From: Curtobacterium sp. VKM Ac-1395
Lineage (GTDB): Bacteria > Actinomycetota > Actinomycetes > Actinomycetales > Microbacteriaceae
NCBI RefSeq assembly: GCF_015350975.1
Contig: NZ_JADKRX010000007.1
Location: forward strand, 55,467-119,466
Reading direction: 5' to 3'
DNA: 64,000 nt
Part shown: in pieces, positions 43,902 to 52,334 of the stretch
Position numbering within the stretch: the stretch's first letter is position 1
Layout: each line of letters begins with the position of its first letter
Notes under the pieces: generated by a model
Told to the model about the DNA's origin: nothing
The model's input: the letters and a program-made list of their open reading frames with translations, nothing else
Databases searched by the model: none
Program-made: the position numbers and the translations under genes

Positions 43902-44932
43902 ATGTCTGATTCCTCGCCGGCCGTATCCGGGTATGCCGCTGCTCTCACCGAGTTAAAGCAGCAGGTACGTGCTGCTCGGTTCACGGCGCAGCGCCGCGTG
44001 AACACGGAACTGATCCGTCTCTACTGGGGAATCGGAGCAACGATTCTGCAGCGCCAGGGGGAGGAAGGGTGGGGGAGCAACGTCATCGGCCGGCTCGCAA
44101 CGGATCTGCGGGCCGAGTTCCCGGAGATGAAGGGGTTCTCCCCGCGGAACCTCGCGTATATGCGGGCGTTCGCGGCAGCGTGGTCTGACGAGCAGATTCT
44201 GCAACAGGCTGTTGCACAACTGCCCTGGGGGCACATCACCGTCCTCCTCGACCGGCTCGATGACCACGAGCTCCGGGGCTGGTACGCCGGTCAAGCGTCC
44301 GCGCACGGGTGGTCGCGGAACGTCCTCGAACATCAGATCCGCTCGGTGGCGCATACGCGCCTGCAGGCGGCGCCGACGAACTTCGCTGAGGTGCTCCCGC
44401 CGGGGGAGTCGGATCTGGCGCAGCAGATCACGAAGGACCCCTACGTGCTGGACTTCCTCGCCCTCGCGGTGACGCGAAGGAACGCCACCTCGAGCAGGCA
44501 CTCGTTGACCGGATCATCGACACCCTCCGCGAGCTCGGGGAGGGCTTCGCGTTCGTCGGCCGGCAGGTGCACTTCGACGTCGACGGGGACGACTTCTACG
44601 TCGACTTGCTGTTCTTCCACGTCGAGCAGCTCCGGTACGTCGTGATCGAGCTCAAAACCGGGAAATTCAAGCCCGAGTACCTCGGCCAGCTCGGCTTCTA
44701 CGTCGCCCTCGTCGACGACAAGCTCCGCCGACCTCAGCATGCGGATACCGTCGGCCTGTTGCTGGTCGCGGACAAGAACGACGCCGTCGTCCGGTACTCC
44801 CTCGCCGGACAGCAGACCCCGATCGGTGTCGCCAGCTACGACCTCCTCCCACCAGCAGTCCGCGCCGCCCTGCCCTCGGAAGCGGACCTCGTAGCCGCAC
44901 TTGCGACGGAGATCGACACCCCCGAGTCCTGA
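43902..44932 (+). pseudogene. YhcG/DUF1016-type PD-(D/E)XK nuclease, frameshifted
   Basis: The first frame, MSDSSPAVSGYAAALTELKQ, covers the DUF1016 N-terminal domain (FTAQRRVNTELIRLYWGIG, MKGFSPRNLAYMRAFAAAW, LPWGHITVLLDRLDDHELR) up to DPYVLDFLALA. At about 44468 the homology continues in the -1 frame as GDAKERHLEQALVDRIIDTL. It then gives the nuclease core FVGRQVHFDVDGDDFYVDLLF and VVIELKTGKFKPEYLGQL (D...ExK). One base is missing or a -1 slip occurs. Otherwise both halves are intact and the total length is normal, so the mutation may be recent or a sequencing error. Confidence 0.85.
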
Positions 44933-44965
44933 CCAGGAGCAGTACCTCACGCAGGGATGTGAACG

Positions 44966-46024
44966 ATGACTGTTCTCGAAGCGCCGCAACGGTCCACCCG
45001 TCCGTTTTCGGCCCGCGCCGTGACCGCGTCAGCGAGCGGCTTGGACCCGGACCGCGTTCTCGTTTTCGGTGACGGGGTCTTTGCACCGGAGGAGTCGCTA
45101 CACGACGCTGCACGAACGATGGCACGGGCCCTGGCGGCGCGATCAGGGCGAGGCGTCGACGTCACAGCAGTGCCGTGGTCGAGCTGGTCCGGACAGACGC
45201 TGCTGTCGGCGGGCAGTGGAATCCACGTCGCCAACTACGACGTCGTGATGGTTTGCCTGTCGGGCAGCGTCGTCCACAGCCGGACGACGAGCACTGCGGT
45301 CACCGGGGCTGCCGACGAAGCGCTCGTGCTGGTTGATCAGCTCCGACCGCTTCTGGCGCCGACCGCGGAGATCGTGGTCGCCCTGGCGTACAAGGAGGAG
45401 CAGCCGGCGCTCCTGGCGTCACTGCGGGAGGCGCGAAAGGACTTGGTCGTGTTGAGTGTCGACAGCGACACGGTCGCGTCGCCGCCGCCGCTTCTGCTGG
45501 AGGTGTCGCAGCTGCTGCTTGAGCAGCAGCGCGCTCGTGCCGGTAGCCCACAGTGGCTTCGCTCGAAGTGGCAGCCGTTCCAAGAGCGGTACGACACCAT
45601 CCGCGGCCTGGGCATCGTCGATACACCGACTAACGCGGCCCTGGATGAGATGGTGCAGCACATGACCGAGCTCTTCCACACGCGGGGAGCGGCGATCACG
45701 TTCCTACCGGAAGGGCGGCAGTGGTCGGCCGCGAGCATCTGGATTCCACGTGGGACAGGAGCGCTGCAGGACTCCTTCTGCCGTTCAACCGTGCTGAGCT
45801 CGGGCCCGATGGTCGTCGGAGATGCGTGGGACAAGAACCGCCCGCAGCTCGTGCGCCGCGGACCGATCCGCTTCTATGCGGGCCACCCGCTGGAGAGCGT
45901 GGACGGCACTCGCGTCGGTGCGGTCTGCGTGTTCGACTCCGCGCCGCGACGGGAGGACAGTGTCGAGCTCGATCTGCTGCGGGACTTCGCGGTCCGGGCG
46001 CGGGACATGCTGTACGGCCTCTAG
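44966..46024 (+). CDS. Pseudo-SGNH domain fused to GAF domain, second copy
   Basis: 352 residues (MTVLEAPQRSTRPFSARAVT). The N-terminal domain has DRVLVFGDGVFAPEESLHDA and RALAARSGRGVDVTAVPWSS, matching the order of the 23931-25115 protein, but the SGNH catalytic residues are again missing. The C-terminal GAF-like domain ends FYAGHPLESVDGTRVGAVCV then DLLRDFAVRARDMLYGL, the part most similar between the two. The likely role is intracellular sensing of a small molecule; the output is unknown because no effector domain is attached. A perfect hairpin follows. Confidence 0.62.
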   Translation: MTVLEAPQRSTRPFSARAVTASASGLDPDRVLVFGDGVFAPEESLHDAARTMARALAARSGRGVDVTAVPWSSWSGQTLLSAGSGIHVANYDVVMVCLSGSVVHSRTTSTAVTGAADEALVLVDQLRPLLAPTAEIVVALAYKEEQPALLASLREARKDLVVLSVDSDTVASPPPLLLEVSQLLLEQQRARAGSPQWLRSKWQPFQERYDTIRGLGIVDTPTNAALDEMVQHMTELFHTRGAAITFLPEGRQWSAASIWIPRGTGALQDSFCRSTVLSSGPMVVGDAWDKNRPQLVRRGPIRFYAGHPLESVDGTRVGAVCVFDSAPRREDSVELDLLRDFAVRARDMLYGL

Positions 46025-46095
46025 AAACTCCACCAGGTTCGGGCCTGGTGAAGCGCGTCGCGCGCTGAACGGCGCGACGGCCGCGACAAAGGACG

Positions 46096-46127
46096 GGAGG
46101 CACGGTGTCGGATACCACCGTGCCTCC
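46096..46127 (+). terminator. Terminator after the pseudo-SGNH/GAF gene
   Basis: Perfect 12-bp arms (46096-46107, 46116-46127) with an 8-nt loop. The rest of 46025-46413 shows no supported gene. Confidence 0.6.
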
Positions 46128-46413
46128 TGACCGTCATTCATGCATTGGCAGGGCCAGGAGCTGACCAAGAGCCGGAGTCTGTGGGACCTGCCCGCCCTCA
46201 CGATGCGGGGGTGGGCAGGCGCATGGGGCCGAGGATCAGAAACTCCAGACCCCATTGCTTGGGCGGTAACCAGCCGCCCCACACCAATCCTTCCAGCCCC
46301 GCCCGCCCTGCGCCAGCACGTTAGTCGTCGGACTGATGTGGCAAGCAACGATGGCCGGCTGCGGGCTCGCGACCCTGGACGGGCCATCATCCGCGGCGAC
46401 GTTGGGTTGCAGC

Positions 46414-46668
46414 ATGAAGTACATCCACTACACCGGACGGCCGACGCTGACGGTCCACGGTTTCGGGGACGTCGTCATCGAATACGCCGACGTCCTCGGT
46501 GCCAGCGGCCAAATCGACACTGTCGACGTCCTCACTTTCGTCGAAGACGGGCAAGCCGCCGTGGAAACACTTCTGATCGGGCCTGGCGGCCAGATCGCGA
46601 TTTCCTCTGCGTCCGAGGACGAGGACGAGTTCGAAGACGATCGCGAGAGTCCGAGTGCGCCGCAATGA
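46414..46668 (+). CDS. Small acidic hypothetical protein, 84 aa
   Basis: ATG 46414 starts MKYIHYTGRPTLTVHGFGDV. The first 60 residues look like a compact beta-rich domain (VVIEYADVLGASGQIDTVDV, VETLLIGPGGQIAIS) and the tail is strongly acidic (SEDEDEFEDDRESPS). No ribosome-binding site is clear and no family is recognised. Confidence 0.5.
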   Translation: MKYIHYTGRPTLTVHGFGDVVIEYADVLGASGQIDTVDVLTFVEDGQAAVETLLIGPGGQIAISSASEDEDEFEDDRESPSAPQ

Positions 46669-46719
46669 CCGGTGGACCGGCTTCCACGCCCGAGATCGAT
46701 GAGGTCGCCGCGGTGTTGC

Positions 46720-46911
46720 GATCGGGACGGCCCAGATGGCCACGTCGATCACCGAACCGCCGCTGATTCCAGCCGCCCGAAGCCGAGCTGCAGTGGCCCA
46801 GGAGGCGATCACGACACCGACGAGGATGCACAGCGCGTAGTAGTGCACCTCGACGGGGCCGATGGTGAACCCATTGACGGGTGGGCTTGGGATTCCAGCA
46901 GCGATGGTCAT
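46720..46911 (-). pseudogene. lgt 5' fragment (prolipoprotein diacylglyceryl transferase)
   Basis: From ATG 46911 the product reads MTIAAGIPSPPVNGFTIGPV, EVHYYALCILVGVVIASWA and VIDVAIWAVPI, matching the N-terminus of Lgt, which attaches diacylglycerol to prolipoproteins. Homology stops near 46720, where unrelated sequence follows. Only about 63 of the usual 280 or more residues remain, so it cannot be active. It is a recombination scar. Nothing else is supported in 46912-47229. Confidence 0.75.
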
Positions 46912-47229
46912 GTCCGTTCCGTTCCGGCGTACCTGACCAGAGCACGGCTGACTGTCTCTGGCATGCCGAAGCAAGTCTGTCCTAGCAGGCCATGGTCGAG
47001 CGATGCGACCTCACTCAGCTCAGCCCTGCGGCTGCGTTCGGCGCATCCGGGTGGTGGTTCGTGCGTGTGATCGGCTGAGAGCACGAGATAGCGAGGTGGT
47101 CGCCGACCTGGCGTCGCTCTCCACACCCAGCTCGGACGCCATCTGTGCGCCCCACGAGCAATCGGACGCGTTGAGCAGGCTTCGTGTCAGTGGGTTCGCC
47201 CGGGGCTCACGGTGCCGGAACGGCAGCGG

Positions 47230-47787
47230 TCACGATGCTTCGCTGACTGAGCGCCGGCGTTGGTCTCCACCGCGCCGTCGGGGAACCACTGACCGCCAGA
47301 CATCGCGAAGGGTTCTGTGGTGGCGCCACTCCCGCCACGTGAGGACGATGACGAAGACGTCGAACAGCATGAGTGCGGCGATGCCGAAGCTGGGGTGCAA
47401 GACCATGTCGACGCCTTGCCAGAGCAAGAATCCGGTCAACGCGGCGATGGCCAGCGGGTAGAGCCGGCGTGTGCCACGCAGCAGCGCCGCGACGATGCCG
47501 ACCTTCACGATGCCGTGCAACAGGAGGAACACAGCGGTGGTGATCGCGGCTTCAGCGCTGAGTGTCGCTGCGCCGTGCAGGATCAGGTTCGCGACGAGGT
47601 CGTGCGGATCCTGCTGCAGTTCACCTGCGGTGGCGTCGTGCGCGATCGCCGAGATTTCCGCTGGCCGGAGGAGCACCAGCGGCACGCCGAGCGCGAGCTC
47701 GACGACCCCGTCGACGGCTTTCAATCCGATCCCGATCAGGAACACCAGGTCCGCCAGACGGGCGCTGTTCCACCGCGCGCTGCTCAT
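47230..47787 (-). CDS. DUF2127 family membrane protein
   Basis: 185 residues from ATG 47787 (MSSARWNSARLADLVFLIGI); the very long upstream open frame is an artefact of GC-rich sequence. Four hydrophobic segments are visible: LVFLIGIGLKAVDGVVELAL, ATLSAEAAITTAVFLLLHGI, LYPLAIAALTGFLLWQGVDM and IAALMLFDVFVIVLTW. The pattern KAVDGVVEL...GV and LLHGIVKVGIV fits DUF2127 integral membrane proteins. Function is unknown. It is divergent from the PAP2 phosphatase operon. Confidence 0.75.
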   Translation of the reverse strand: MSSARWNSARLADLVFLIGIGLKAVDGVVELALGVPLVLLRPAEISAIAHDATAGELQQDPHDLVANLILHGAATLSAEAAITTAVFLLLHGIVKVGIVAALLRGTRRLYPLAIAALTGFLLWQGVDMVLHPSFGIAALMLFDVFVIVLTWREWRHHRTLRDVWRSVVPRRRGGDQRRRSVSEAS

Positions 47788-47894
47788 AGGGCAATCTTCC
47801 GCACGTTGTTCCCAGAATCCACTCACGAAGCGTCGTTGCGTTCTGGGTCGTTCCTTGGAGGGCTGCCGCGACGGTGGTTGTGGAGGTGGTTGCG

Positions 47895-48020
47895 GTGAGC
47901 GTGTGGTTCGTCGTTGCAGGTGCAGCAGTTGCCCTGATGGTGTTCGCCGGGTCGGTGACTGCGGCATTGCTCGCGGTCGCAACGGAAGTGGAACAGGAGG
48001 GTCTCCTCGATGCGGAGTGA
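47895..48020 (+). CDS. Single-TM small protein, 41 aa
   Basis: GTG 47895 follows GGAGG by 8 nt. The product, VSVWFVVAGAAVALMVFAGS continuing to EQEGLLDAE, is one transmembrane helix with an acidic tail. It overlaps the PAP2 start by 11 nt, so coupling is likely. It is probably a small membrane partner or a translational leader. Confidence 0.5.
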   Translation: MSVWFVVAGAAVALMVFAGSVTAALLAVATEVEQEGLLDAE

Positions 48021-48720
48021 ACTTGCATGGGCGGCTCCTCGCGCTGCCGCGGCGATGGTTCTGGCGATGATCGTCGTTGCGGTGGGATTGATGCTTCGAG
48101 CGGTTCCAGCGGCGGGGGCGGGTGAACTTCGCCTTGACCTCATAGTCGCCGCCCACGTTTCGCCTGTCGGCGTGCATGGCGCGCAAGTTCTCGGTGCTGT
48201 CTTGGAACCGGCCGGCGGGTTGGTACTGATGCTGGTGTGCGCTGCACTGATCTGGTGGCGACAGAACCGCTGGCAAGCGGCTCGGTTCGCTGCGGTCGCA
48301 GCGATCGGCTGGCTCTCGGTTGAGCCGGTGAAGCTGCTGGTGCACCGCCCGCGGCCGGTACTGCCCAACGTGCACGCGGCGGCGGAGAGTTGGTCGTTCC
48401 CGTCCGGTCACGTCGCGTTGGTGACCGCGGTCGTGCTCGGTCTGGTACTCGTCACGACGGGGCGCAGTCGTGCGGTGACGATCATCTTCGGTTCGGCCGC
48501 CGTGATCGTGGTCGCCCTCTCCCGCTTGACGCTGGCGGTGCATTACCCATCCGACACGGCGGCGTCGGTCGTGTGGGTGGGGGCCGTCACCGTCATCGTC
48601 ATGAGTGGCATGCGGGTTGTGGAAGCAGCCAACACCGACAGGGCTACCCGTCCGCGCCGAGCCGAAACGGCCGGAGCGGACACGCAGCCGATCCTGATCG
48701 ACGGTGTCCGTCAGGATTGA
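48010..48720 (+). CDS. PAP2-family membrane phosphatase
   Basis: 236 residues with about six transmembrane helices. The three PAP2 signatures are present: KLLVHRPRP, then PSGHVAL, then SRLTLAVHYPSD, with catalytic His in the second and third. Such enzymes remove phosphate from lipid phosphates, including undecaprenyl pyrophosphate or phosphatidic acid. Location beside membrane genes and a two-component system fits an envelope role. The C-terminal tail is hydrophilic. Confidence 0.9.
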   Translation: MRSELAWAAPRAAAAMVLAMIVVAVGLMLRAVPAAGAGELRLDLIVAAHVSPVGVHGAQVLGAVLEPAGGLVLMLVCAALIWWRQNRWQAARFAAVAAIGWLSVEPVKLLVHRPRPVLPNVHAAAESWSFPSGHVALVTAVVLGLVLVTTGRSRAVTIIFGSAAVIVVALSRLTLAVHYPSDTAASVVWVGAVTVIVMSGMRVVEAANTDRATRPRRAETAGADTQPILIDGVRQD

Positions 48721-48778
48721 CAGAGGCGTCGTCGCTGCGACGATCGCCCGTTTCCCGTCCGTCCACTGTGTGACCGTT

Positions 48779-49438
48779 TCACGCCGGCGTGCCGAGACGG
48801 TAGCCGACGCCGCGGATGGTGCTGATGAGGTCCCGATCGGTTTTCCGGCGGATGTAGTGCACGTAGGTGTCGACGGTGCCGAGCTGCTCACCGTGTTCGA
48901 AGACCGCTGAGAGCAGATGCTGCCGGGTAAAGGCGCGGGAAGGTTCGCTGGCGAGTAGACGCAGCATCGCTGCCTCCTTCTCCGTCAGCATCACCCGGCC
49001 GGTGTAGGGGGAAGTGATGCTGCTGTCCTCGGGGTAGAACACCCAGCCGCCGATCTCGATCCCGGCGCCGACACCGGAATAGTCACGCGTCAGCGCGCGG
49101 AGTCGGGCGGTGAGCTCATCGAAGTCGAATGGCTTCACCAGGTAGTCGTTCGCGCCCGCGTCGAGACCGGAGACCCGGTCGCGGACTTCGCCGAGCGCGG
49201 TGAGCATCAGCACGGGAGTGCTGATGCGACGTTTCCGCAGCGTGGCGATCACCTCCGTACCATCGATGCCGGGCAACCGCCGGTCAACAACCATCACGTC
49301 GAAGTACTGCTCGGCTGCGACCTGCAGGGCGCTCTCCCCGTCCTCGCAGAGGGTGACGTCCCATTCTTGGCCCAACACGTCGGCGACCAAGGGGCCAAGC
49401 CGTGGGTCGTCTTCAATGAGCAGGAGACGAAGCATCAT
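48779..49438 (-). CDS. OmpR-family response regulator
   Basis: 219 residues. The receiver domain has the acidic pair E9-D10-D11, phospho-acceptor D52 (VVDRRLPG) and conserved Lys in VKPF at about 102. The C-terminal winged helix has LTEKEAAMLRLLASEPSRAF and TVDTYVHYIRRKTDRDLIST, ending IRGVGYRLG. Its ATG overlaps nothing upstream; its stop is 58 bp from the PAP2 stop. It is followed on the same strand by its kinase order reversed: the kinase gene begins upstream at 50526 and overlaps this start by 4 nt. Confidence 0.93.
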   Translation of the reverse strand: MMLRLLLIEDDPRLGPLVADVLGQEWDVTLCEDGESALQVAAEQYFDVMVVDRRLPGIDGTEVIATLRKRRISTPVLMLTALGEVRDRVSGLDAGANDYLVKPFDFDELTARLRALTRDYSGVGAGIEIGGWVFYPEDSSITSPYTGRVMLTEKEAAMLRLLASEPSRAFTRQHLLSAVFEHGEQLGTVDTYVHYIRRKTDRDLISTIRGVGYRLGTPA

Positions 49439-50526
49439 CGGTCGTCCTTCCAGTCACATTCTTCGGCACTCGGACGGGCGATCGGTAGCCGCAACGCGAA
49501 CACTGTGCCGCCCGTGCCGGTGCGCTCCACAATGATGTCGCCTCCCGCTCGCACGGCGACATCACGCACCAACGCGAGTCCGATCCCGTACCCGGTTCGC
49601 GTACCAGCCTCACCGGCCGTGGCGCTCGGCGCACCATGAGCGAACCGGTCAAAAACACGATTGGGCGCGATGCCGGTGATCCCAGGCCCGTCGTCGCTCA
49701 CACGGATCCTGACGTAGGGGCCGTCCTTGTCCGCCGCAACGGACACGTGCCCTTCGCGGCGGGTATGACCGATTGCGTTGTCGGTCAGAGCGACTAAGCA
49801 TCGCTGCAGCTGGGTGCCTGATACGGCCAGGGTCGTTCCGGCAAGTGATGACCCGGTTGATGTGACCTCGAGGTGCACCTGGCGTTGAGCGGCGAGGACA
49901 GCCATGTCACGACGGAGCGTGATCAGTGCCGCATCGAGGTCCGCGACGCCACCGGTCGCCTCCGCTCCGGCCGCGGCATCGAGGAGGTCGTTGACGATGT
50001 CGATCAACACCCGGGTGTCGCCCTGGAGCTCGTCGACGACGGCGCGGCGCGGGTCGCCTGTCGGGGTCATCATCCGCAGGTGCTGCACGCGAGCGTGCAG
50101 CACCGTCAGCGGTGTGCGGAGTTCATGGCTGGCGTCAGCGACAAAGGTGCGCTGCATCCGCGCTGCCTCCGCGATCGGCCGTACCGCACGGCGTGCGATC
50201 ATCCACGCGGCGATGCCCGCGAAGGCGATGGCGAGTCCGCCGACGCCGAGGACCGCGATGCTGAGGTCGACGGTGTCGAGGGTGATGTGCACGTCAGTGG
50301 GACCGGGCGTCTCGCGCAGTTGCCCCGGCGTGAGCTGCCACAGGACGTAGCCGACGACCAGCAGGATGATCGCGATCACCAACGCCGCAGAGACGACCGC
50401 AACACGGAACCCGATCCCGATCACGGACCGCCGGTACGCCAACCGGTCGGGGTCGCGGTCCCTACTCGATCTGAACGACCATCGAGCGACCGTGTCAGCG
50501 ATGGCTGACCACCACGATGACGACAC
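49435..50526 (-). CDS. Sensor histidine kinase
   Basis: 363 residues. Two transmembrane helices (about 37-61 and 86-111) enclose a short extracytoplasmic loop. The phospho-acceptor His lies in FVADASHELRTPLTVL. The ATPase has the N box LTDNAIGHT, G1 SDDGPGI and G2 GYGIGLALV. It probably phosphorylates the co-translated response regulator (overlap at 49435-49438, ATGA). With the regulator it is divergent from the COG4705-DedA operon at 50783 and may control it. The short loop suggests sensing within or near the membrane. Confidence 0.93.
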   Translation of the reverse strand: MSSSWWSAIADTVARWSFRSSRDRDPDRLAYRRSVIGIGFRVAVVSAALVIAIILLVVGYVLWQLTPGQLRETPGPTDVHITLDTVDLSIAVLGVGGLAIAFAGIAAWMIARRAVRPIAEAARMQRTFVADASHELRTPLTVLHARVQHLRMMTPTGDPRRAVVDELQGDTRVLIDIVNDLLDAAAGAEATGGVADLDAALITLRRDMAVLAAQRQVHLEVTSTGSSLAGTTLAVSGTQLQRCLVALTDNAIGHTRREGHVSVAADKDGPYVRIRVSDDGPGITGIAPNRVFDRFAHGAPSATAGEAGTRTGYGIGLALVRDVAVRAGGDIIVERTGTGGTVFALRLPIARPSAEECDWKDDR

Positions 50527-50782
50527 TTGCGCCCCTTTCCCGGAAGCGACGCCGGAACACGTGGGGGGACGCGTTCCGGCGTCGCCGTCTCGGCATCGAT
50601 CCTGCCCTACCCGAGCAGCACCGACACATTCAGCATCAGGAACGACGACTCAGAAAACACCAAGAAGCGTGGATCGAGCGTCTGTTCTGTTTCTTGGTGA
50701 AGTCTTGCCGGTGTCTTCCTACCGTCGTGTCATCGCCGATCCCGCGTCCCGCGGAACGGCCCGTTCCGACGAGGAGAACGTC

Positions 50783-51583
50783 ATGTCCCACTCGCCTGCA
50801 GCGCTGCTGCGAACCCGGACCCGCTCGAATAAGGTCCCGGACCCCACCGCGTCGTTCTGGATCATCAAGGTCCTCGCCACCACCGTCGGTGAGACCGCAG
50901 CGGACCTCCTCAGCGACACCGTCGGCCTCGGACTGCCCCTGACGACGGTGATCATGGCGATCGCGCTCGTGGTGTTCCTGGTGCTGCAGTTCCGTGCCCG
51001 CGCCTACCGGCCGCCGCTCTACTGGATCACCGTGGTGCTGATCAGCATCGTCGGCACCTGCATCACCGACCACCTCACCGACGGCCTCGGTGTGCCATTG
51101 ATCCTCAGCACTACCGTCTTCGCCGCTGCACTGGCCGCAGTGTTCATCATCTGGTACCGCAGCGAAGGGACCCTCTCGATTCACAGCATCGACACGGTCC
51201 GCCGTGAAGCGTTCTACTGGCTGACGATCCTGTTCACCTTCGCCCTCGGCACCGCCGCCGGCGACCTGATCGCCGAACAGACCGGGCTCGGCTACTTCCC
51301 CTCACTGCTGCTGTTCGCTGCCGCGATCGTGCTGACCGCTGCTGTGTGGTTCATTGGCCGCCGCGGCCCGGTCGTGTGCTTCTGGATCGCCTACATCCTC
51401 ACCCGACCGCTCGGCGCTTCCACCGGCGACCTGCTTTCCTCGCCGGTCAAGGACGGCGGCCTCGGCATCGGCACCATCACCACCAGCATCGTGTTCCTCG
51501 CCGTTATCACCGCGATCATCACCTGGATCACACTGCGGCTCCGCCGCAACGACACCGCCCTACGCACGCAGCTGACCGTTTGA
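50783..51583 (+). CDS. COG4705-type membrane protein, first copy
   Basis: 266 residues from ATG 50783, 7 nt after GAGGAGA. The start SNKVPDPTASFWIIKVLATT then VGETAADLLSDTVGLGL is the signature of COG4705 proteins. That signature recurs internally (FYWLTILFTFALGTAAGDLI and FWIAYILTRPLGASTGDLLS), so the protein is built of repeated two-helix units. About eight transmembrane helices are present. Function is unknown. It is followed 67 bp later by a DedA gene and then by a second COG4705 paralogue. Confidence 0.82.
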   Translation: MSHSPAALLRTRTRSNKVPDPTASFWIIKVLATTVGETAADLLSDTVGLGLPLTTVIMAIALVVFLVLQFRARAYRPPLYWITVVLISIVGTCITDHLTDGLGVPLILSTTVFAAALAAVFIIWYRSEGTLSIHSIDTVRREAFYWLTILFTFALGTAAGDLIAEQTGLGYFPSLLLFAAAIVLTAAVWFIGRRGPVVCFWIAYILTRPLGASTGDLLSSPVKDGGLGIGTITTSIVFLAVITAIITWITLRLRRNDTALRTQLTV

Positions 51584-51650
51584 CCCCGCTCAGCGCACCG
51601 CCACGTCCTGGACCGGAGGTGGCGGTGCGCTCCGCCGTGAAAGGTTCCCC

Positions 51651-52334
51651 ATGCTCACCACCGTCCCCCTCGCCGTGCACCTGCTCGACGCCGCATCCGT
51701 GCTCCACGCGTTCGGCCCATACGTCCTCGCAGGCATCGCCGTCCTGATCTTCATCGAATCCGGCGTGCTCTTCCCGTTCCTGCCCGGCGACTCACTCCTC
51801 GTGACCGCCGCGATCATCAGCAGCGCACTCGGCATCACCCCGTGGCAGGTCGCCCTCGTCGCGTCCCTCGCCGCGATCGCCGGCGACCAGGTCGGCTACT
51901 GGCTCGGCAAACGCTTCGGCCGACGGCTGTTTCGCGATGACGCACGGCTGCTCACCACCGCCCGACTCGGAGAAGCGGAAGCGTTCTTCACCCGCTGGGG
52001 CGGCCTGTCCCTCATCCTCGGCCGCTTCGTACCGGTCGTCCGCACCTACGTGCCCCTCGCCGCTGGAACCGCACAGATGCACTACCGCCGGTTCCTGCTG
52101 TTCAACCTCACGGGCGCCGTCGCTTGGGCGGCAGGACTGACGGCTGTCGGTGTGCTCCTGGGCGGGATCCCGTTCGTGGCCCACAACATCGACGTCCTCA
52201 TGATCGTCATCATCGTCGTGTCGGTACTCCCGATCTTCATCGGCGCACTCCGTCGTCGACGCCACAACCGGGCGGCAGCGAAGGACGAGCACGCCGCCCA
52301 GGAACGCCGTGCGGCGCCGGAACGGCGGCCGTGA
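51651..52334 (+). CDS. DedA-family membrane protein
   Basis: 227 residues. DedA/SNARE-associated signatures are visible: FIESGVLFPFLPGDSLLVTA, GDQVGYWLGKRFGRRLF, then LSLILGRFVPVVRTYVPLAA and GTAQMHYRRFLLFNLTGAVAW. Five or so transmembrane helices and a basic C-tail are present. DedA proteins include undecaprenyl-phosphate flippases and membrane-homeostasis factors; the residues GRFVPVVRT are typical. Its stop overlaps the second COG4705 gene (GTGA), so the two are coupled. Confidence 0.92.
   Translation: MLTTVPLAVHLLDAASVLHAFGPYVLAGIAVLIFIESGVLFPFLPGDSLLVTAAIISSALGITPWQVALVASLAAIAGDQVGYWLGKRFGRRLFRDDARLLTTARLGEAEAFFTRWGGLSLILGRFVPVVRTYVPLAAGTAQMHYRRFLLFNLTGAVAWAAGLTAVGVLLGGIPFVAHNIDVLMIVIIVVSVLPIFIGALRRRRHNRAAAKDEHAAQERRAAPERRP

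Noticed and set aside
47788..48891. N-terminal extension of the DUF2127 frame
   Set aside because: Low-complexity Arg/His/Pro sequence antisense to the PAP2 gene; a good ATG at 47787 starts the recognisable protein.
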